The notes under the pieces are model-generated. The model saw only the letters and a program-made list of their open reading frames with translations. It was not told the DNA's origin and did no database searches. Below are positions 6,679 through 14,901 of a stretch of 18,829 bases of DNA, piece after piece (within the stretch, counting starts at the first letter, position 1; each line of letters starts with the position of its first letter). Source of the stretch: JAVWHX01 sp036639875 (lineage in GTDB: Bacteria; Bacillota_I; Bacilli_A; Erysipelotrichales; Coprobacillaceae); NCBI GenBank assembly GCA_036639875.1, contig JAVWHX010000043.1:1-18829 (forward strand), given 5' to 3'. The position numbers and the translations under genes are program-made.

Positions 6679-8250
6679 ATGAATCAAATTACATTTAATG
6701 AATTAGGATTATCAAGTGACGTTTTAAAAGGAATAGAAAAAATGGGGTATGTTTCTCCATCGCCAATCCAAGAAAAATCTATACCTGTCTTATTAGAAGG
6801 TAAGGATATGATTGGTCAAGCACAAACAGGAACTGGGAAAACATTAGCTTTTGGTAGTGTGCTTTTATCAAAGATTAGCAAATCAAAAGATAGAAATGTT
6901 CAAGCAATTATTTTATCACCAACGAGAGAATTAGCATTACAAATTCATGAGGAATTGAAACGTATTGGTAAATTTACTGATTTATCAATCGTTAGTGTTT
7001 TTGGTGGTAGTGATATCGAAAGACAAATGAGAGATATTAAAAAGGGTGCTGACATTATTGTTGGGACACCTGGACGTGTTCAAGATTTAATGCGTAGAAA
7101 AGTTTTAAAACTAAATAAAATTGATTATTTGGTTTTAGATGAAGCGGATGAAATGTTGAATATGGGATTTGTTGAAGATATTGAAAATATATTAGAAACG
7201 ACTCCTGCAAGCAAACAAACAGTTTTATTTTCTGCAACAATGCCTGCAGCAATTAAGAAAATTGCTAGCAATTATATGCAAGAAGATTATTTACATATTC
7301 AAATTAAATCAAAGAGTAGAACAGCTTCTACTGTTTCACAATATTATTTTGAAGCAAGAACAAATAATAAATTTGAAGTTTTATGTAGAATCTTAGATTC
7401 TAGACAAATGGAAAATACAATTATTTTCTGTAAAACAAAAAGAAGTGTAGATGAAGTTGTTGCATCAATGCAACAAAAGCATTATAACGTTGAAGCAATG
7501 CATGGTGATTTATCACAAAATCAACGTACAAATACATTGAAAAGATTTAAAACTGCTCAAGTTCAATATTTAGTTGCTACTGATGTTGCGGCTAGAGGAA
7601 TTGATGTTGATAATATATCACATGTTATTAATTATGAAATGCCTCAAGATGAAGAGTTATATATACATAGAATTGGGAGAACTGGTAGAGCAAATAAAAC
7701 TGGTCAAGCTTATTCAATTGTAACTGGTAAAGAAAAAAGTTTCTTAATGTCAATTGAAAAAAGAACGAACAGTCGTATTGAAAAATTACCAATACCTAGT
7801 AATGAAGATATCTTCCAAACTAAAATTACAGAATTATTATTCGATGTACAAGAAGAAATGTTAAAACCAAATAAAAATATCTTTAATGATGTTGTAAAGG
7901 ATATTCCTTTAGAAACTCGTGATGATGTTATTGCGACACTTTTATCAATGTGTTATAAACAACGTGTTGGTTTGGATTATCAAGATGTTCAAAAAGGTGG
8001 TAGTGACAAGAAATATGATCGTGTTTTCATGACTTGTGGAACAATGGATAAAGCAAGTATTGCCGATGTTATTGACTTCTTAGTGAAAAACGGGAAAATT
8101 AAGAAAACTGATATTGGAGATGTATCTTTAAAAAGAAAGTTTACATTCGTAGACATCAAGTCTTCTGTTAGTCAAAAAGCAATTAATAATTGTCAAAAGA
8201 AGAAATTGAATCAAAGAAGAGTTCAATTAGAATTTGCTAGTGATAGATAA
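6679..8250 (+). CDS. deaD: DEAD-box RNA helicase with DbpA-type RNA-binding tail
   Basis: A 523-residue ATP-dependent RNA helicase. It has a Q-motif region at 5-31 (FNELG, then SPSPIQ), motif I AQTGTGKT at 48-55, PTRELALQ at 81-88, TPGR at 130-133, DEAD at 154-157, SAT at 185-187, ATDVAARGID at 300-309 and HRIGRTGR at 330-337. The tail (~447-520, with TDIGDVSLKRKFTFVDI) matches the DbpA/CsdA RNA-binding domain, so it groups with DeaD/YxiN/CsdA rather than the CshA type with a disordered tail. Likely roles are ribosome assembly or RNA turnover, especially in the cold. GAAGGA precedes the ATG by 5-6 bases. The gene is monocistronic, ending at the terminator at 8304-8338. Confidence 0.93.
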   Translation: MNQITFNELGLSSDVLKGIEKMGYVSPSPIQEKSIPVLLEGKDMIGQAQTGTGKTLAFGSVLLSKISKSKDRNVQAIILSPTRELALQIHEELKRIGKFTDLSIVSVFGGSDIERQMRDIKKGADIIVGTPGRVQDLMRRKVLKLNKIDYLVLDEADEMLNMGFVEDIENILETTPASKQTVLFSATMPAAIKKIASNYMQEDYLHIQIKSKSRTASTVSQYYFEARTNNKFEVLCRILDSRQMENTIIFCKTKRSVDEVVASMQQKHYNVEAMHGDLSQNQRTNTLKRFKTAQVQYLVATDVAARGIDVDNISHVINYEMPQDEELYIHRIGRTGRANKTGQAYSIVTGKEKSFLMSIEKRTNSRIEKLPIPSNEDIFQTKITELLFDVQEEMLKPNKNIFNDVVKDIPLETRDDVIATLLSMCYKQRVGLDYQDVQKGGSDKKYDRVFMTCGTMDKASIADVIDFLVKNGKIKKTDIGDVSLKRKFTFVDIKSSVSQKAINNCQKKKLNQRRVQLEFASDR

Positions 8251-8303
8251 ATAAATATTTCTTATCTGAAAAAATCACGGTATAATGACATAAATTAAAA
8301 TAG

Positions 8304-8338
8304 AGAGACAAAACGATATAATGTTTTGTCTCTTTTTT
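8304..8338 (+). terminator. Intrinsic terminator after the DEAD-box helicase
   Basis: An 11-bp perfect stem (AGAGACAAAAC / GTTTTGTCTCT) around an 8-base loop is followed by a T-run. A TATAAT at 8281-8286 lies just upstream, but its -35 (TTTCTT) is too poor to call a promoter. Confidence 0.9.
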
Positions 8339-8360
8339 CACAATTTAAGGTAATTTGTAG

Positions 8361-8390
8361 TTGAATGTAAGCACTCACATAGTGTATAAT
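8361..8390 (+). promoter_or_regulatory. ppdK promoter
   Basis: TTGAAT (8361-8366) and consensus TATAAT (8385-8390) are separated by 18 bases. This places the ATG at 8424 about 27 bases after the expected transcript start and argues against extending the gene back to the in-frame TTG at 8361. Confidence 0.8.
8366..8379 (+). promoter_or_regulatory. cre-like operator (CcpA) within the ppdK promoter
   Basis: TGTAAGCACTCACA fits the catabolite-responsive element TGNAARCGNWWWCA except at two positions (A for the central G, C at one W) and is pseudo-palindromic. It fills the spacer between -35 and -10, where CcpA binding would block transcription. No CcpA gene is in the window. Confidence 0.5.
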
Positions 8391-8423
8391 ATAAAAAGTA
8401 CTAATAAAGGAGGAAATTTAATT

Positions 8424-11033
8424 ATGGAAAAATATGTCTACTTATTTAGTGAAGGTAACAAAGAAATGAAGAACTTACTTGGTGGTAAGGGAGCTAACTT
8501 AGCCGAAATGACTAATATTGGTTTGCCAGTACCTCAAGGGTTTACAGTGACTACTGAAGCCTGTACTAAATACTATGATGATGGACAAGTGATCTCTAAA
8601 GATGTAGAAGATCAAGTATATCAAAAACTTGCTGAATTAGAATCAATTACAGGTAAAAAGATTGGTGATTTTAAAAACCCATTACTTCTTTCAGTTCGTT
8701 CTGGAGCAAGAGCTTCAATGCCTGGTATGATGGATACTGTTTTAAACTTAGGATTAAATGATGAAGTTGCAAAAGGATTCTCTGAAGCAACTCAAAATCC
8801 ACGTTTTGTTTATGATAGTTATCGTCGTTTTATTCAAATGTTTGCTGATGTTGTTATGGGATTCCCTAAAAGCTCATTTGAAAGAATGTTTGATAAAGTT
8901 AAAGAAGAAAAAGGTATTGAATTTGATACTCAATTAACTGCTGAAGATTTAATGGAAGTTGTAGATATCTATAAAGCTGAATATAAAAAACATTCAGGTG
9001 AAGATTTCCCACAAGATGCTAAAATCCAAATGATGGAAGCTATTAAAGCTGTATTTAGATCTTGGAACAATGATCGTGCAAATACTTATAGACGTTTAAA
9101 TGATATTCCTGCTAGCTGGGGAACTGCTGTAAACGTTCAAGAAATGGTTTATGGTAACCGTGGAGATACTTCTGGTACTGGTGTTGCATTTACAAGAAAC
9201 CCAGCTACTGGTGAAAAGAAACTTTATGGTGAATACTTAATGAATGCACAAGGTGAAGACGTTGTTGCTGGTATTCGTACTCCTCAACCAATTGCTACTT
9301 TAAATGATGTTATGCCTCATTGTTACGAAGAATTCGTAAAAATCAATGCTGTTCTTGAAGATCATTATAAAGATATGCAAGATATGGAGTTCACTATTGA
9401 AGATGGTAAATTATTCATGCTTCAAACTCGTAATGGGAAAAGAACTGCAGCTGCTGCATTAAAAATTGCTGTTGATTTAGTTCAAGAAGGTATGATTACT
9501 AAGGAAGAAGCTTTATTAAAAGTTGAACCTAAACAATTAGATCAATTGTTACATCCTAATTTTGATGATGTTTCATTACGTTGTGCTCATATTGTTGCTA
9601 ATGGATTAGCTGCATCACCTGGTGCTGCAACTGGACGTATTTACTTTACTGCTGAAGATGTTATTGAAGCACAAAAACATGGTGTTCAAGATATCTTATT
9701 AGTTCGTCTTGAAACTTCACCTGAAGATATTGAAGGTATGAATATTGCACACGGTATTTTAACAATTCGTGGTGGTATGACTTCACATGCTGCAGTTGTT
9801 GCTAGAGGAATGGGAACTTGCTGTGTTTGTGGATGTGGTTCTTTAAAAATTGATGAAGAAGCTAAAATCTTAACTACACCAGATGGTAAAAAATATCATG
9901 AAGGTGATTATATGTCATTAGATGGAAGTACTGGTAATGTTTATGGTGAACAAATTAAAACTGTTGAACCAGAAATTAGTGGTGACTTTGAAGTCTTTAT
10001 GGGATGGGCTGATGAAATCAGAAGATTAAAAGTTAGAACAAATGCTGATACTCCTAGAGATGCATTACAAGCTCGTAAGTTTGGTGCAGAAGGTATTGGT
10101 TTATGTAGAACTGAACATATGTTCTTTGAAGAAGAAAGAATTTTCAACTTTAGAAGAATGATTACTGCTGAAACTGAAGAAGCAAGAAGAGAAGCTTTAG
10201 AAAAAATCTTGCCTTATCAAAGAAGTGACTTTAGAGAATTATTTAAAGCTATGGAAATCTATGGCGTGACTATTCGTTTCTTAGATCCACCTTTACATGA
10301 ATTCTTACCTCATACTGATGAAGAAATCAGACCTTTAGCTCAAAGTTTAGGAATGAGTTTTGATGCTTTAAAGGAACGTGTTGAATCTTTAAAAGAATTC
10401 AACCCAATGATGGGACACAGAGGATGTCGTCTTGCTGTAACATATCCTGAAATTGCAGAAATGCAAACAAGAGCTGTTATTGAAGCTGCTATCTCTGTAA
10501 ATAGAGAAGGTTTACAAGTTGAACCAGAAATTATGATTCCTTTAGTTGGAGATACAAAAGAATTACAATTTGTTAAGAAAATTGTAACAACTACTGCTGA
10601 TAAGATTATCGAAGAAGCAGGAGTACAATTGAAATACAAAGTTGGAACTATGATTGAAATTCCAAGAGCTGCTGTAACTGCAGACAAAATTGCTGAAGAA
10701 GCTGAATTAACTCAAATGACTTATGGTTTCTCTCGTGATGATGCTGCTAAATTCTTAGATGATTATTACAAGAAACAAATCTTTGAATCAGATCCATTTG
10801 CAAAAGTTGACCAAGAAGGTGTTGGACAATTAATGAAAATTGCTGTTGAAAAAGGTAGACAAACTCGTCCTGATATCAAATTAGGTATCTGTGGTGAACA
10901 TGGTGGAGAAGCTAGTTCAGTTGAATTCTGCCATAGATTAGGATTGGATTATGTTTCATGTTCTCCATTCCGTGTACCATTAGCTAGATTAGCTGCTGCT
11001 CAAGCTGTAGTTAAAGAAAAATTAGGTCAATAA
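8424..11033 (+). CDS. ppdK: Pyruvate, phosphate dikinase
   Basis: An 869-residue enzyme interconverting ATP + pyruvate + Pi with AMP + PEP + PPi, used in anaerobes for glycolytic or gluconeogenic flux. The nucleotide-binding domain is N-terminal (GGKGANLAEM; VRSGARASMPGMMDTVLNLG). The phosphorylated His455 lies in GGMTSHAAVVARGMGTCCVCG, the same number as His455 of Clostridium symbiosum PPDK. The PEP/pyruvate barrel ends with GICGEHGGE, whose Cys823 corresponds to the catalytic Cys831 there. The start is the ATG at 8424, with AAAGGAGG at 8407-8414; an upstream in-frame TTG would fall in the promoter. Codon use is cleaner and less AT-biased than in neighbours, as in highly expressed genes. It is monocistronic between its promoter and terminator. 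Confidence 0.97.
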   Translation: MEKYVYLFSEGNKEMKNLLGGKGANLAEMTNIGLPVPQGFTVTTEACTKYYDDGQVISKDVEDQVYQKLAELESITGKKIGDFKNPLLLSVRSGARASMPGMMDTVLNLGLNDEVAKGFSEATQNPRFVYDSYRRFIQMFADVVMGFPKSSFERMFDKVKEEKGIEFDTQLTAEDLMEVVDIYKAEYKKHSGEDFPQDAKIQMMEAIKAVFRSWNNDRANTYRRLNDIPASWGTAVNVQEMVYGNRGDTSGTGVAFTRNPATGEKKLYGEYLMNAQGEDVVAGIRTPQPIATLNDVMPHCYEEFVKINAVLEDHYKDMQDMEFTIEDGKLFMLQTRNGKRTAAAALKIAVDLVQEGMITKEEALLKVEPKQLDQLLHPNFDDVSLRCAHIVANGLAASPGAATGRIYFTAEDVIEAQKHGVQDILLVRLETSPEDIEGMNIAHGILTIRGGMTSHAAVVARGMGTCCVCGCGSLKIDEEAKILTTPDGKKYHEGDYMSLDGSTGNVYGEQIKTVEPEISGDFEVFMGWADEIRRLKVRTNADTPRDALQARKFGAEGIGLCRTEHMFFEEERIFNFRRMITAETEEARREALEKILPYQRSDFRELFKAMEIYGVTIRFLDPPLHEFLPHTDEEIRPLAQSLGMSFDALKERVESLKEFNPMMGHRGCRLAVTYPEIAEMQTRAVIEAAISVNREGLQVEPEIMIPLVGDTKELQFVKKIVTTTADKIIEEAGVQLKYKVGTMIEIPRAAVTADKIAEEAELTQMTYGFSRDDAAKFLDDYYKKQIFESDPFAKVDQEGVGQLMKIAVEKGRQTRPDIKLGICGEHGGEASSVEFCHRLGLDYVSCSPFRVPLARLAAAQAVVKEKLGQ

Positions 11034-11043
11034 AAGATTAAAT

Positions 11044-11075
11044 AGGAAGTGTGTAAATTGCACTTCCTTTTTTTT
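11044..11075 (+). terminator. Intrinsic terminator after ppdK
   Basis: AGGAAGTG and CACTTCCT form an 8-bp stem around a 9-base loop, followed by a T-run of seven. Confidence 0.9.
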
Positions 11076-11103
11076 AAAGGGAAAGGGAAAAGGGAAAATA
11101 AAA

Positions 11104-11589
11104 ATGAATAAAATATTTAAATTAGGAAGAATTATAGCAATATCTGCATTGTGTATGGTTTTATTAGTTGGATGTGGTTCAAGCGATAAAACAACAACTG
11201 CAAAAATATCTTCAAAAAATGCAAATGGAGAACAAAATATTGAACTTCAAATGATACATGATGGCGAAACTGTAAAAAAACAAAAACAAAATGCAGTTAT
11301 GAAATTTGCAAGTAAAGAAATTTATGATGCTTTCTTAGCACAAATGAAAACTTCTGGATATGAAGCAATTGCAAAAGAGTATAAAGGTATTGAATACAAT
11401 TTGACGTCAACTGATTCTACAATGACAGTTGAAGAAAATATTGTTCTTGATTTTAGCAAGTTACCTGCAGAAGGTTATAAGAAAATGACTAATGGCGCTG
11501 TAAAAGTAACTGATCCATATAAAATTGATTTAGAGACAACTGTAAAATCTTTAAAAAGTCAAGGATATACGATTACTGAAGAAAAGTAA
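11104..11589 (+). CDS. DUF1307/YehR-like lipoprotein
   Basis: A 161-residue exported lipoprotein. It has a positively charged N-terminus, a hydrophobic core (IIAISALCMVLL) and lipobox LVGC with the lipidated cysteine at 24. The mature part has the small, lysine-rich, KKQKQNAVMKF / DPYKIDLETTVKSLKSQGY character of the DUF1307 (YehR) family. Molecular function is unknown. An AAAGGG ribosome site lies in a repetitive purine stretch just upstream of the ATG. No promoter is obvious between the ppdK terminator and this gene, so it may depend on readthrough or on a weak promoter. Transcription probably ends at the hairpin at 11680. Confidence 0.85.
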   Translation: MNKIFKLGRIIAISALCMVLLVGCGSSDKTTTAKISSKNANGEQNIELQMIHDGETVKKQKQNAVMKFASKEIYDAFLAQMKTSGYEAIAKEYKGIEYNLTSTDSTMTVEENIVLDFSKLPAEGYKKMTNGAVKVTDPYKIDLETTVKSLKSQGYTITEEK

Positions 11590-11667
11590 TATTCTAGTTC
11601 TATAAAAAGATTTGTTATATTAATGAAACTTTAATTTGAGTTAACGTTTGATATAGAATAAAGTATT

Positions 11668-11742
11668 ATGTTTGAAAATAATGTAGTTGAACACTTGTGT
11701 GGGTCAACTACATTTATTTTTTTAAGAGGTGAAAAAAAATGA
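11668..11742 (+). CDS. Candidate leader peptide upstream of the AAC(3) gene
   Basis: ATG at 11668 opens a 24-codon frame (beginning MFENNVVEHLCG) whose TGA overlaps the acetyltransferase ATG as ATGA. The whole terminator hairpin at 11680-11714 lies within it, so a translating ribosome would disrupt the hairpin. Against it, no strong ribosome site is seen and the frame is short enough to be chance. Confidence 0.25.
   Translation: MFENNVVEHLCGSTTFIFLRGEKK
11680..11724 (+). terminator. Terminator/attenuator hairpin ahead of the AAC(3) gene
   Basis: AATGTAGTTGA and TCAACTACATT form an 11-bp stem. An inner ACAC-TT-GTGT stem can form in the loop, and TTATTTTTTT follows. It ends 14 bases before the acetyltransferase ATG. 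It is either the lipoprotein terminator or a leader attenuator. Confidence 0.8.
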
Positions 11743-12548
11743 GCGAGTTTGATATAGTTAAAAGTAGTAAAAAAGCATATACAAAAGAAATGCTAATAGA
11801 TAATTTAAGGGATTTAGGATTAAAAGCAGGTGATAATATTTTGGTTCATTCTTCATTATCCAAACTAGGGTGGATAATAGGGGCTGAACGAACAGTTTTG
11901 TCAGCAATTATGGAAACTGTTGGTGTGAATGGGACAATTGTAATGCCATGTTTTAGTGGTGATAATTCTGATCCTCTTAACTGGCAACATCCTCCAGTAC
12001 CTAAAGAGTGGATAGAGAGTATTAAGGATAATATGCCACCATTTGATATCACTTTATCTTCTACTAGAAACATGGGTAAGATAGTTGATTTGTTTAGACA
12101 CTATCCAGGAGTAAAACGTTCATATCATCCCCAGGTTTCTTTTTGTGCATATGGACCAATGGCAGAAGAACTAATAGAAAATCACCAATTATCACCTGGT
12201 TTTGGTGAAGAATCTCCATTACAGAGAATGTATCAAAAAAGATTTAAAGTTCTTTTGTTAGGAGTTGGATATGGTAATTGTACTTGTATGCATCTAGCAG
12301 AAGTTTATTTGAATGATAAAAAGTTGATTAATACTGGATCTAGAATTATTAAAAATGGTCAAAGTATTTGGCAACCATATATAGAGATTAATCATGATGA
12401 TAGTGATTTTGATGTCATTGGAAAAGATTATGAAAAGGAAAACTTAATAAGTAAAGGAAATGTAGGGGAAGGTGTAGCAAGGTTGATTGATATGCAAACT
12501 ATAACTGACTTTGCTTATCGATGGATGAAGATAAATAGAATTTATTAA
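11739..12548 (+). CDS. AAC(3)-family aminoglycoside N-acetyltransferase-like protein
   Basis: A 269-residue member of the Antibiotic_NAT (AAC(3)/YokD) family, which moves acetyl from acetyl-CoA to the 3-amino group of aminoglycosides in characterised members. Family blocks are VHSSLSKLGWIIG at 36-48, HPQVSFCAYG at 130-139, ESPLQRM at 158-164 and LLLGVGYGNCTCMHLAE at 172-188, which carries the conserved His and Glu. GAGGTG lies about 7 bases before the ATG. It stands alone between two hairpins, with no mobile genes next to it, so it looks like a chromosomal family member whose natural substrate may not be a drug. Resistance cannot be inferred from sequence alone. Confidence 0.92.
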   Translation: MSEFDIVKSSKKAYTKEMLIDNLRDLGLKAGDNILVHSSLSKLGWIIGAERTVLSAIMETVGVNGTIVMPCFSGDNSDPLNWQHPPVPKEWIESIKDNMPPFDITLSSTRNMGKIVDLFRHYPGVKRSYHPQVSFCAYGPMAEELIENHQLSPGFGEESPLQRMYQKRFKVLLLGVGYGNCTCMHLAEVYLNDKKLINTGSRIIKNGQSIWQPYIEINHDDSDFDVIGKDYEKENLISKGNVGEGVARLIDMQTITDFAYRWMKINRIY

Positions 12549-12549
12549 G

Positions 12550-12582
12550 ACATCAACAATATTGTTTGTTTGATGTTTTTTA
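12550..12582 (+). terminator. Intrinsic terminator after the AAC(3) gene
   Basis: ACATCAA and TTGATGT pair across an AT-rich loop, followed by a T-run. Confidence 0.75.
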
Positions 12583-12607
12583 TTTGCATAAATCTTTTTG
12601 TCTTTTA

Positions 12608-12636
12608 TCGACTCGTTGTATGAACTGTGCTATAAT
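12608..12636 (+). promoter_or_regulatory. Promoter of the DprA-like/rhomboid operon
   Basis: TCGACT (12608-12613), a 17-base spacer ending in TGC, and consensus TATAAT (12631-12636): an extended -10 promoter 25 bases before the ATG. Confidence 0.75.
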
Positions 12637-12660
12637 AAAAAATAAAGTGAAGGTGATATA

Positions 12661-13653
12661 ATGAGGATACAGTTGAATTTAGATAGTATTGCTGTGTTAT
12701 TGTTTTGTGGAGATTTATTAGTAGATAATACTGCACCCTTAACACAAGAAGAATGGTTAATAGTTGAGAAAAAATTAAAGGCAACTTCAAAGAAGTCACC
12801 ATCTAAGCTATTTGGAATGAATAAAGATACATTAACTCAAATATTAGATATTGATGAATATATTGCATTTAAAATGATTGCTCGTACATCAACTTTAAAT
12901 AATTTAATGTTTGCTTTAGCAAACTTGGAGAATGAAGGTATCTTCATTACAACAAAATATGAAGATAATTATCCTGAAAGGTTAGTTCAAACCTTAAAGA
13001 AAAGAGCACCTTTGTTTTTATATTATGTTGGTGATTTATCTATTATGGAAAATATGGTTTCGATTGTTGGACCACAAGTTCTTGATAAGAAAATTATGTC
13101 TTTTACAAAGAATTTGGTGACAAAGGTTTATGATGAGAAAAAAGTTCTTATTTCTAGTGGAGTAAAAGGAATTGATGCTTATGCTTTGAAAACACATTTA
13201 CAATTAGGTGGGCAAGCAGTTGCTTTTTTAAGTGATCATATGTTTGATAAAATAAAATCATATTCAAAATATATTAAAGATGGTAAGTTGGTTCTTATAA
13301 GTGCAGTTGATCCTTTTGCTTATTTTAGTGTAACAAATGCATTAGATAGAAATATTTATGTTTGCGGATTGAGTGAAATGCAGTTTATAACGGCTGCACA
13401 TATTAATAGTGGGGCAATTTGGTTTACAACTATCCAAAATTTACATTATCATTGGACAAAACAATTAGTTCTTTATGAAAAAGCATATAACGGAAATATT
13501 CGTTTGCTTGAGATGGGAGCTATAAAAGTCACTTATGAAGATATTTTATCTTTACTTACTTTAGATCAAATTATTGAAAAAAATGAAGTTGTTGAGGAGG
13601 AAGAGAAGATTCTAGTAGACCAGATGTCTATTTATGAATTTTTAGATGAATAG
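12661..13653 (+). CDS. Divergent DprA/Smf-like protein
   Basis: A 330-residue protein whose middle resembles the DprA Rossmann domain, which loads RecA on single-stranded DNA in transformation. Visible homology: YPERLVQTLKKRAPLFLYYVGD (104-125), SIVG (134-137), SSGVKGIDAYA (165-175, DprA SGxAxGIDxxAH with the last His replaced), RNIYVCGLS (230-238, DprA RNRIIAGLS) and SGAIWFTT (250-257, DprA SGSLITA). The GxRxxS loop after IVG is replaced by PQVLDKK. The acidic C-terminus (VVEEEEK) lacks the winged helix of typical DprA. It sits in an operon with a rhomboid protease rather than topA. It could be a degenerate paralogue with a changed ligand site, or the lineage's fast-evolving DprA. AAGGTGA precedes the ATG. 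Confidence 0.7.
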   Translation: MRIQLNLDSIAVLLFCGDLLVDNTAPLTQEEWLIVEKKLKATSKKSPSKLFGMNKDTLTQILDIDEYIAFKMIARTSTLNNLMFALANLENEGIFITTKYEDNYPERLVQTLKKRAPLFLYYVGDLSIMENMVSIVGPQVLDKKIMSFTKNLVTKVYDEKKVLISSGVKGIDAYALKTHLQLGGQAVAFLSDHMFDKIKSYSKYIKDGKLVLISAVDPFAYFSVTNALDRNIYVCGLSEMQFITAAHINSGAIWFTTIQNLHYHWTKQLVLYEKAYNGNIRLLEMGAIKVTYEDILSLLTLDQIIEKNEVVEEEEKILVDQMSIYEFLDE

Positions 13654-14296
13654 TATGATAAATGAATATCTTAAGAATTATAAGAAATATCCTGTCACAA
13701 TTGCTTTAATGACTGTATGTGTTGTTGTTTATATTGTTTCTTGTTTGTTATATGGACTAGAAATGAATGCTAATGATGGTATTGCTTTTGGCGGTTTTAA
13801 TCCTTTGTATGTATTGTATGAAAATGAATATTATCGATTAATAACTGCTAATTTTATCCATTTTGGTATATTGCATATTGCGGTAAACTGTTATTCTTTA
13901 TTTGGAATTGGGTCATTTATTGAACGAGTTCTTAAAACAAAGAAGTATATTATTGTTTTAATTGCAAGTGCATTAGCTACAACAGGTTTACCGTTTCTTT
14001 TATTCTTAATTAATGGATATGGAAGCATGACAATAAGTGGAGGTATAAGTGGTGTTATTTTTGGTTTGATTGGTGCATTAGGAGCACTTGCATTGACTTA
14101 TAAGGATGTTTTTCTTGATGTGTTTAAACAATTATTACCAAATGTATTATTGATGTTGTTTATTTCAATTGCAATACCTTCAATTTCTTTATCAGGACAT
14201 GTTTCTGGATTAATTGGTGGTTTTATAGCGACATATATTGTTTTGAAAATAAAAGTAAAACCAAAGAAGAATAAATACGAAGACTTATTGAATTAA
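13646..14296 (+). CDS. Rhomboid-family intramembrane serine protease
   Basis: A 216-residue multi-pass membrane protease. Rhomboid landmarks are HIAVN at 77-81 (HxxxN in helix 2), the catalytic Ser135 in SGGISG, and the catalytic His185 in SGHVSGLIGG. About six membrane segments are visible (~18-36, 66-90, 101-124, 130-152, 163-182, 184-202), the minimal bacterial rhomboid core. The start at 13646 overlaps the preceding stop by 8 bases and lacks its own ribosome site, so it is translationally coupled; ATG at 13655 is an alternative. Substrate is unknown. Confidence 0.93.
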   Translation: MNSMINEYLKNYKKYPVTIALMTVCVVVYIVSCLLYGLEMNANDGIAFGGFNPLYVLYENEYYRLITANFIHFGILHIAVNCYSLFGIGSFIERVLKTKKYIIVLIASALATTGLPFLLFLINGYGSMTISGGISGVIFGLIGALGALALTYKDVFLDVFKQLLPNVLLMLFISIAIPSISLSGHVSGLIGGFIATYIVLKIKVKPKKNKYEDLLN

Positions 14297-14392
14297 TATT
14301 ATTGTTTTAAAAAGATCAGTTATGTAAATAATAAGTTCATATAGATGTTATAGAATTATATTGTTAAATTATAAAATATTAGGAGTGATATT

Positions 14393-14869
14393 ATGGGATT
14401 TCAGGATAAGTATGATGAGTATAAAGAAAGACAAGAAGCAAAGAATTATTTTAGAAGAAATAATGATTTGTATTTAAAGTCTGATCAATGGGTAAAAGTT
14501 ATTGTATTAGGTATTGTTGGAGCAATTGTTGTAGGGATTGTATTAGGTGTCATTATATCACTTATTCATATATCTTCGATGTTGTTTTATTTGGTAGCTG
14601 GTTATGTTATTGGAAATATTGTAACAAGAGTATCAGGTGTTAATTCTCAACAAATGGGGATTTTGGCTGGTGTACTAGCTGTTTTATCTTTTATTGTTGT
14701 TAATATGACTTTGATGTATTATCCATTAATGCAGTTAGGATTGCCTTTTGACATATCAATATTATTTGAATTGTTTGTAAGTGCATCAAAACAATTATTA
14801 ATTGGAGACTTATTTAGAACATTAATGGCAATTGTTGGAGTTGCTTTTGCTTATCAACAAGCACAATAA
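14393..14869 (+). CDS. Small multi-pass membrane protein, unknown function
   Basis: A 158-residue protein with a charged cytosolic start (DKYDEYKERQEAKNYFRRNN) and about four membrane segments (~34-57, 60-79, 86-108, 140-155). A Gly-rich run (GIVGAIVVGIVLGVI) and AGYVIGNIVTRVSG resemble small uncharacterised membrane proteins, but no family is recognised. TAGGAG precedes the ATG. No promoter stands out in the AT-rich 96 bases after the rhomboid gene, and there is no terminator there, so it may be the last gene of the DprA-like/rhomboid unit. A strong terminator follows. Confidence 0.8.
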   Translation: MGFQDKYDEYKERQEAKNYFRRNNDLYLKSDQWVKVIVLGIVGAIVVGIVLGVIISLIHISSMLFYLVAGYVIGNIVTRVSGVNSQQMGILAGVLAVLSFIVVNMTLMYYPLMQLGLPFDISILFELFVSASKQLLIGDLFRTLMAIVGVAFAYQQAQ

Positions 14870-14870
14870 A

Positions 14871-14901
14871 TCCTGAGATAAATTTCTCAGGATTGTTTTT
14901 T
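14871..14901 (+). terminator. Intrinsic terminator after the membrane protein
   Basis: TCCTGAGA and TCTCAGGA form a stem around TAAATT, followed by TTG and a T-run. It lies between the plus-strand gene and the convergent catalase remnant. Confidence 0.9.

Noticed and set aside
8281..8338. Short RNA driven by TATAAT at 8281-8286 and ending at the helicase terminator
   Set aside because: The -35 is very poor and the product would be little more than the terminator hairpin.
8361..8423. N-terminal extension of pyruvate phosphate dikinase from TTG at 8361
   Set aside because: The TTG is the -35 box. A strong ribosome site fixes the start at 8424, and that numbering places the active histidine at 455 as in known enzymes.
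9941..10687. Antisense open frames within ppdK
   Set aside because: They are codon-bias shadows with no ribosome sites and no recognisable products.
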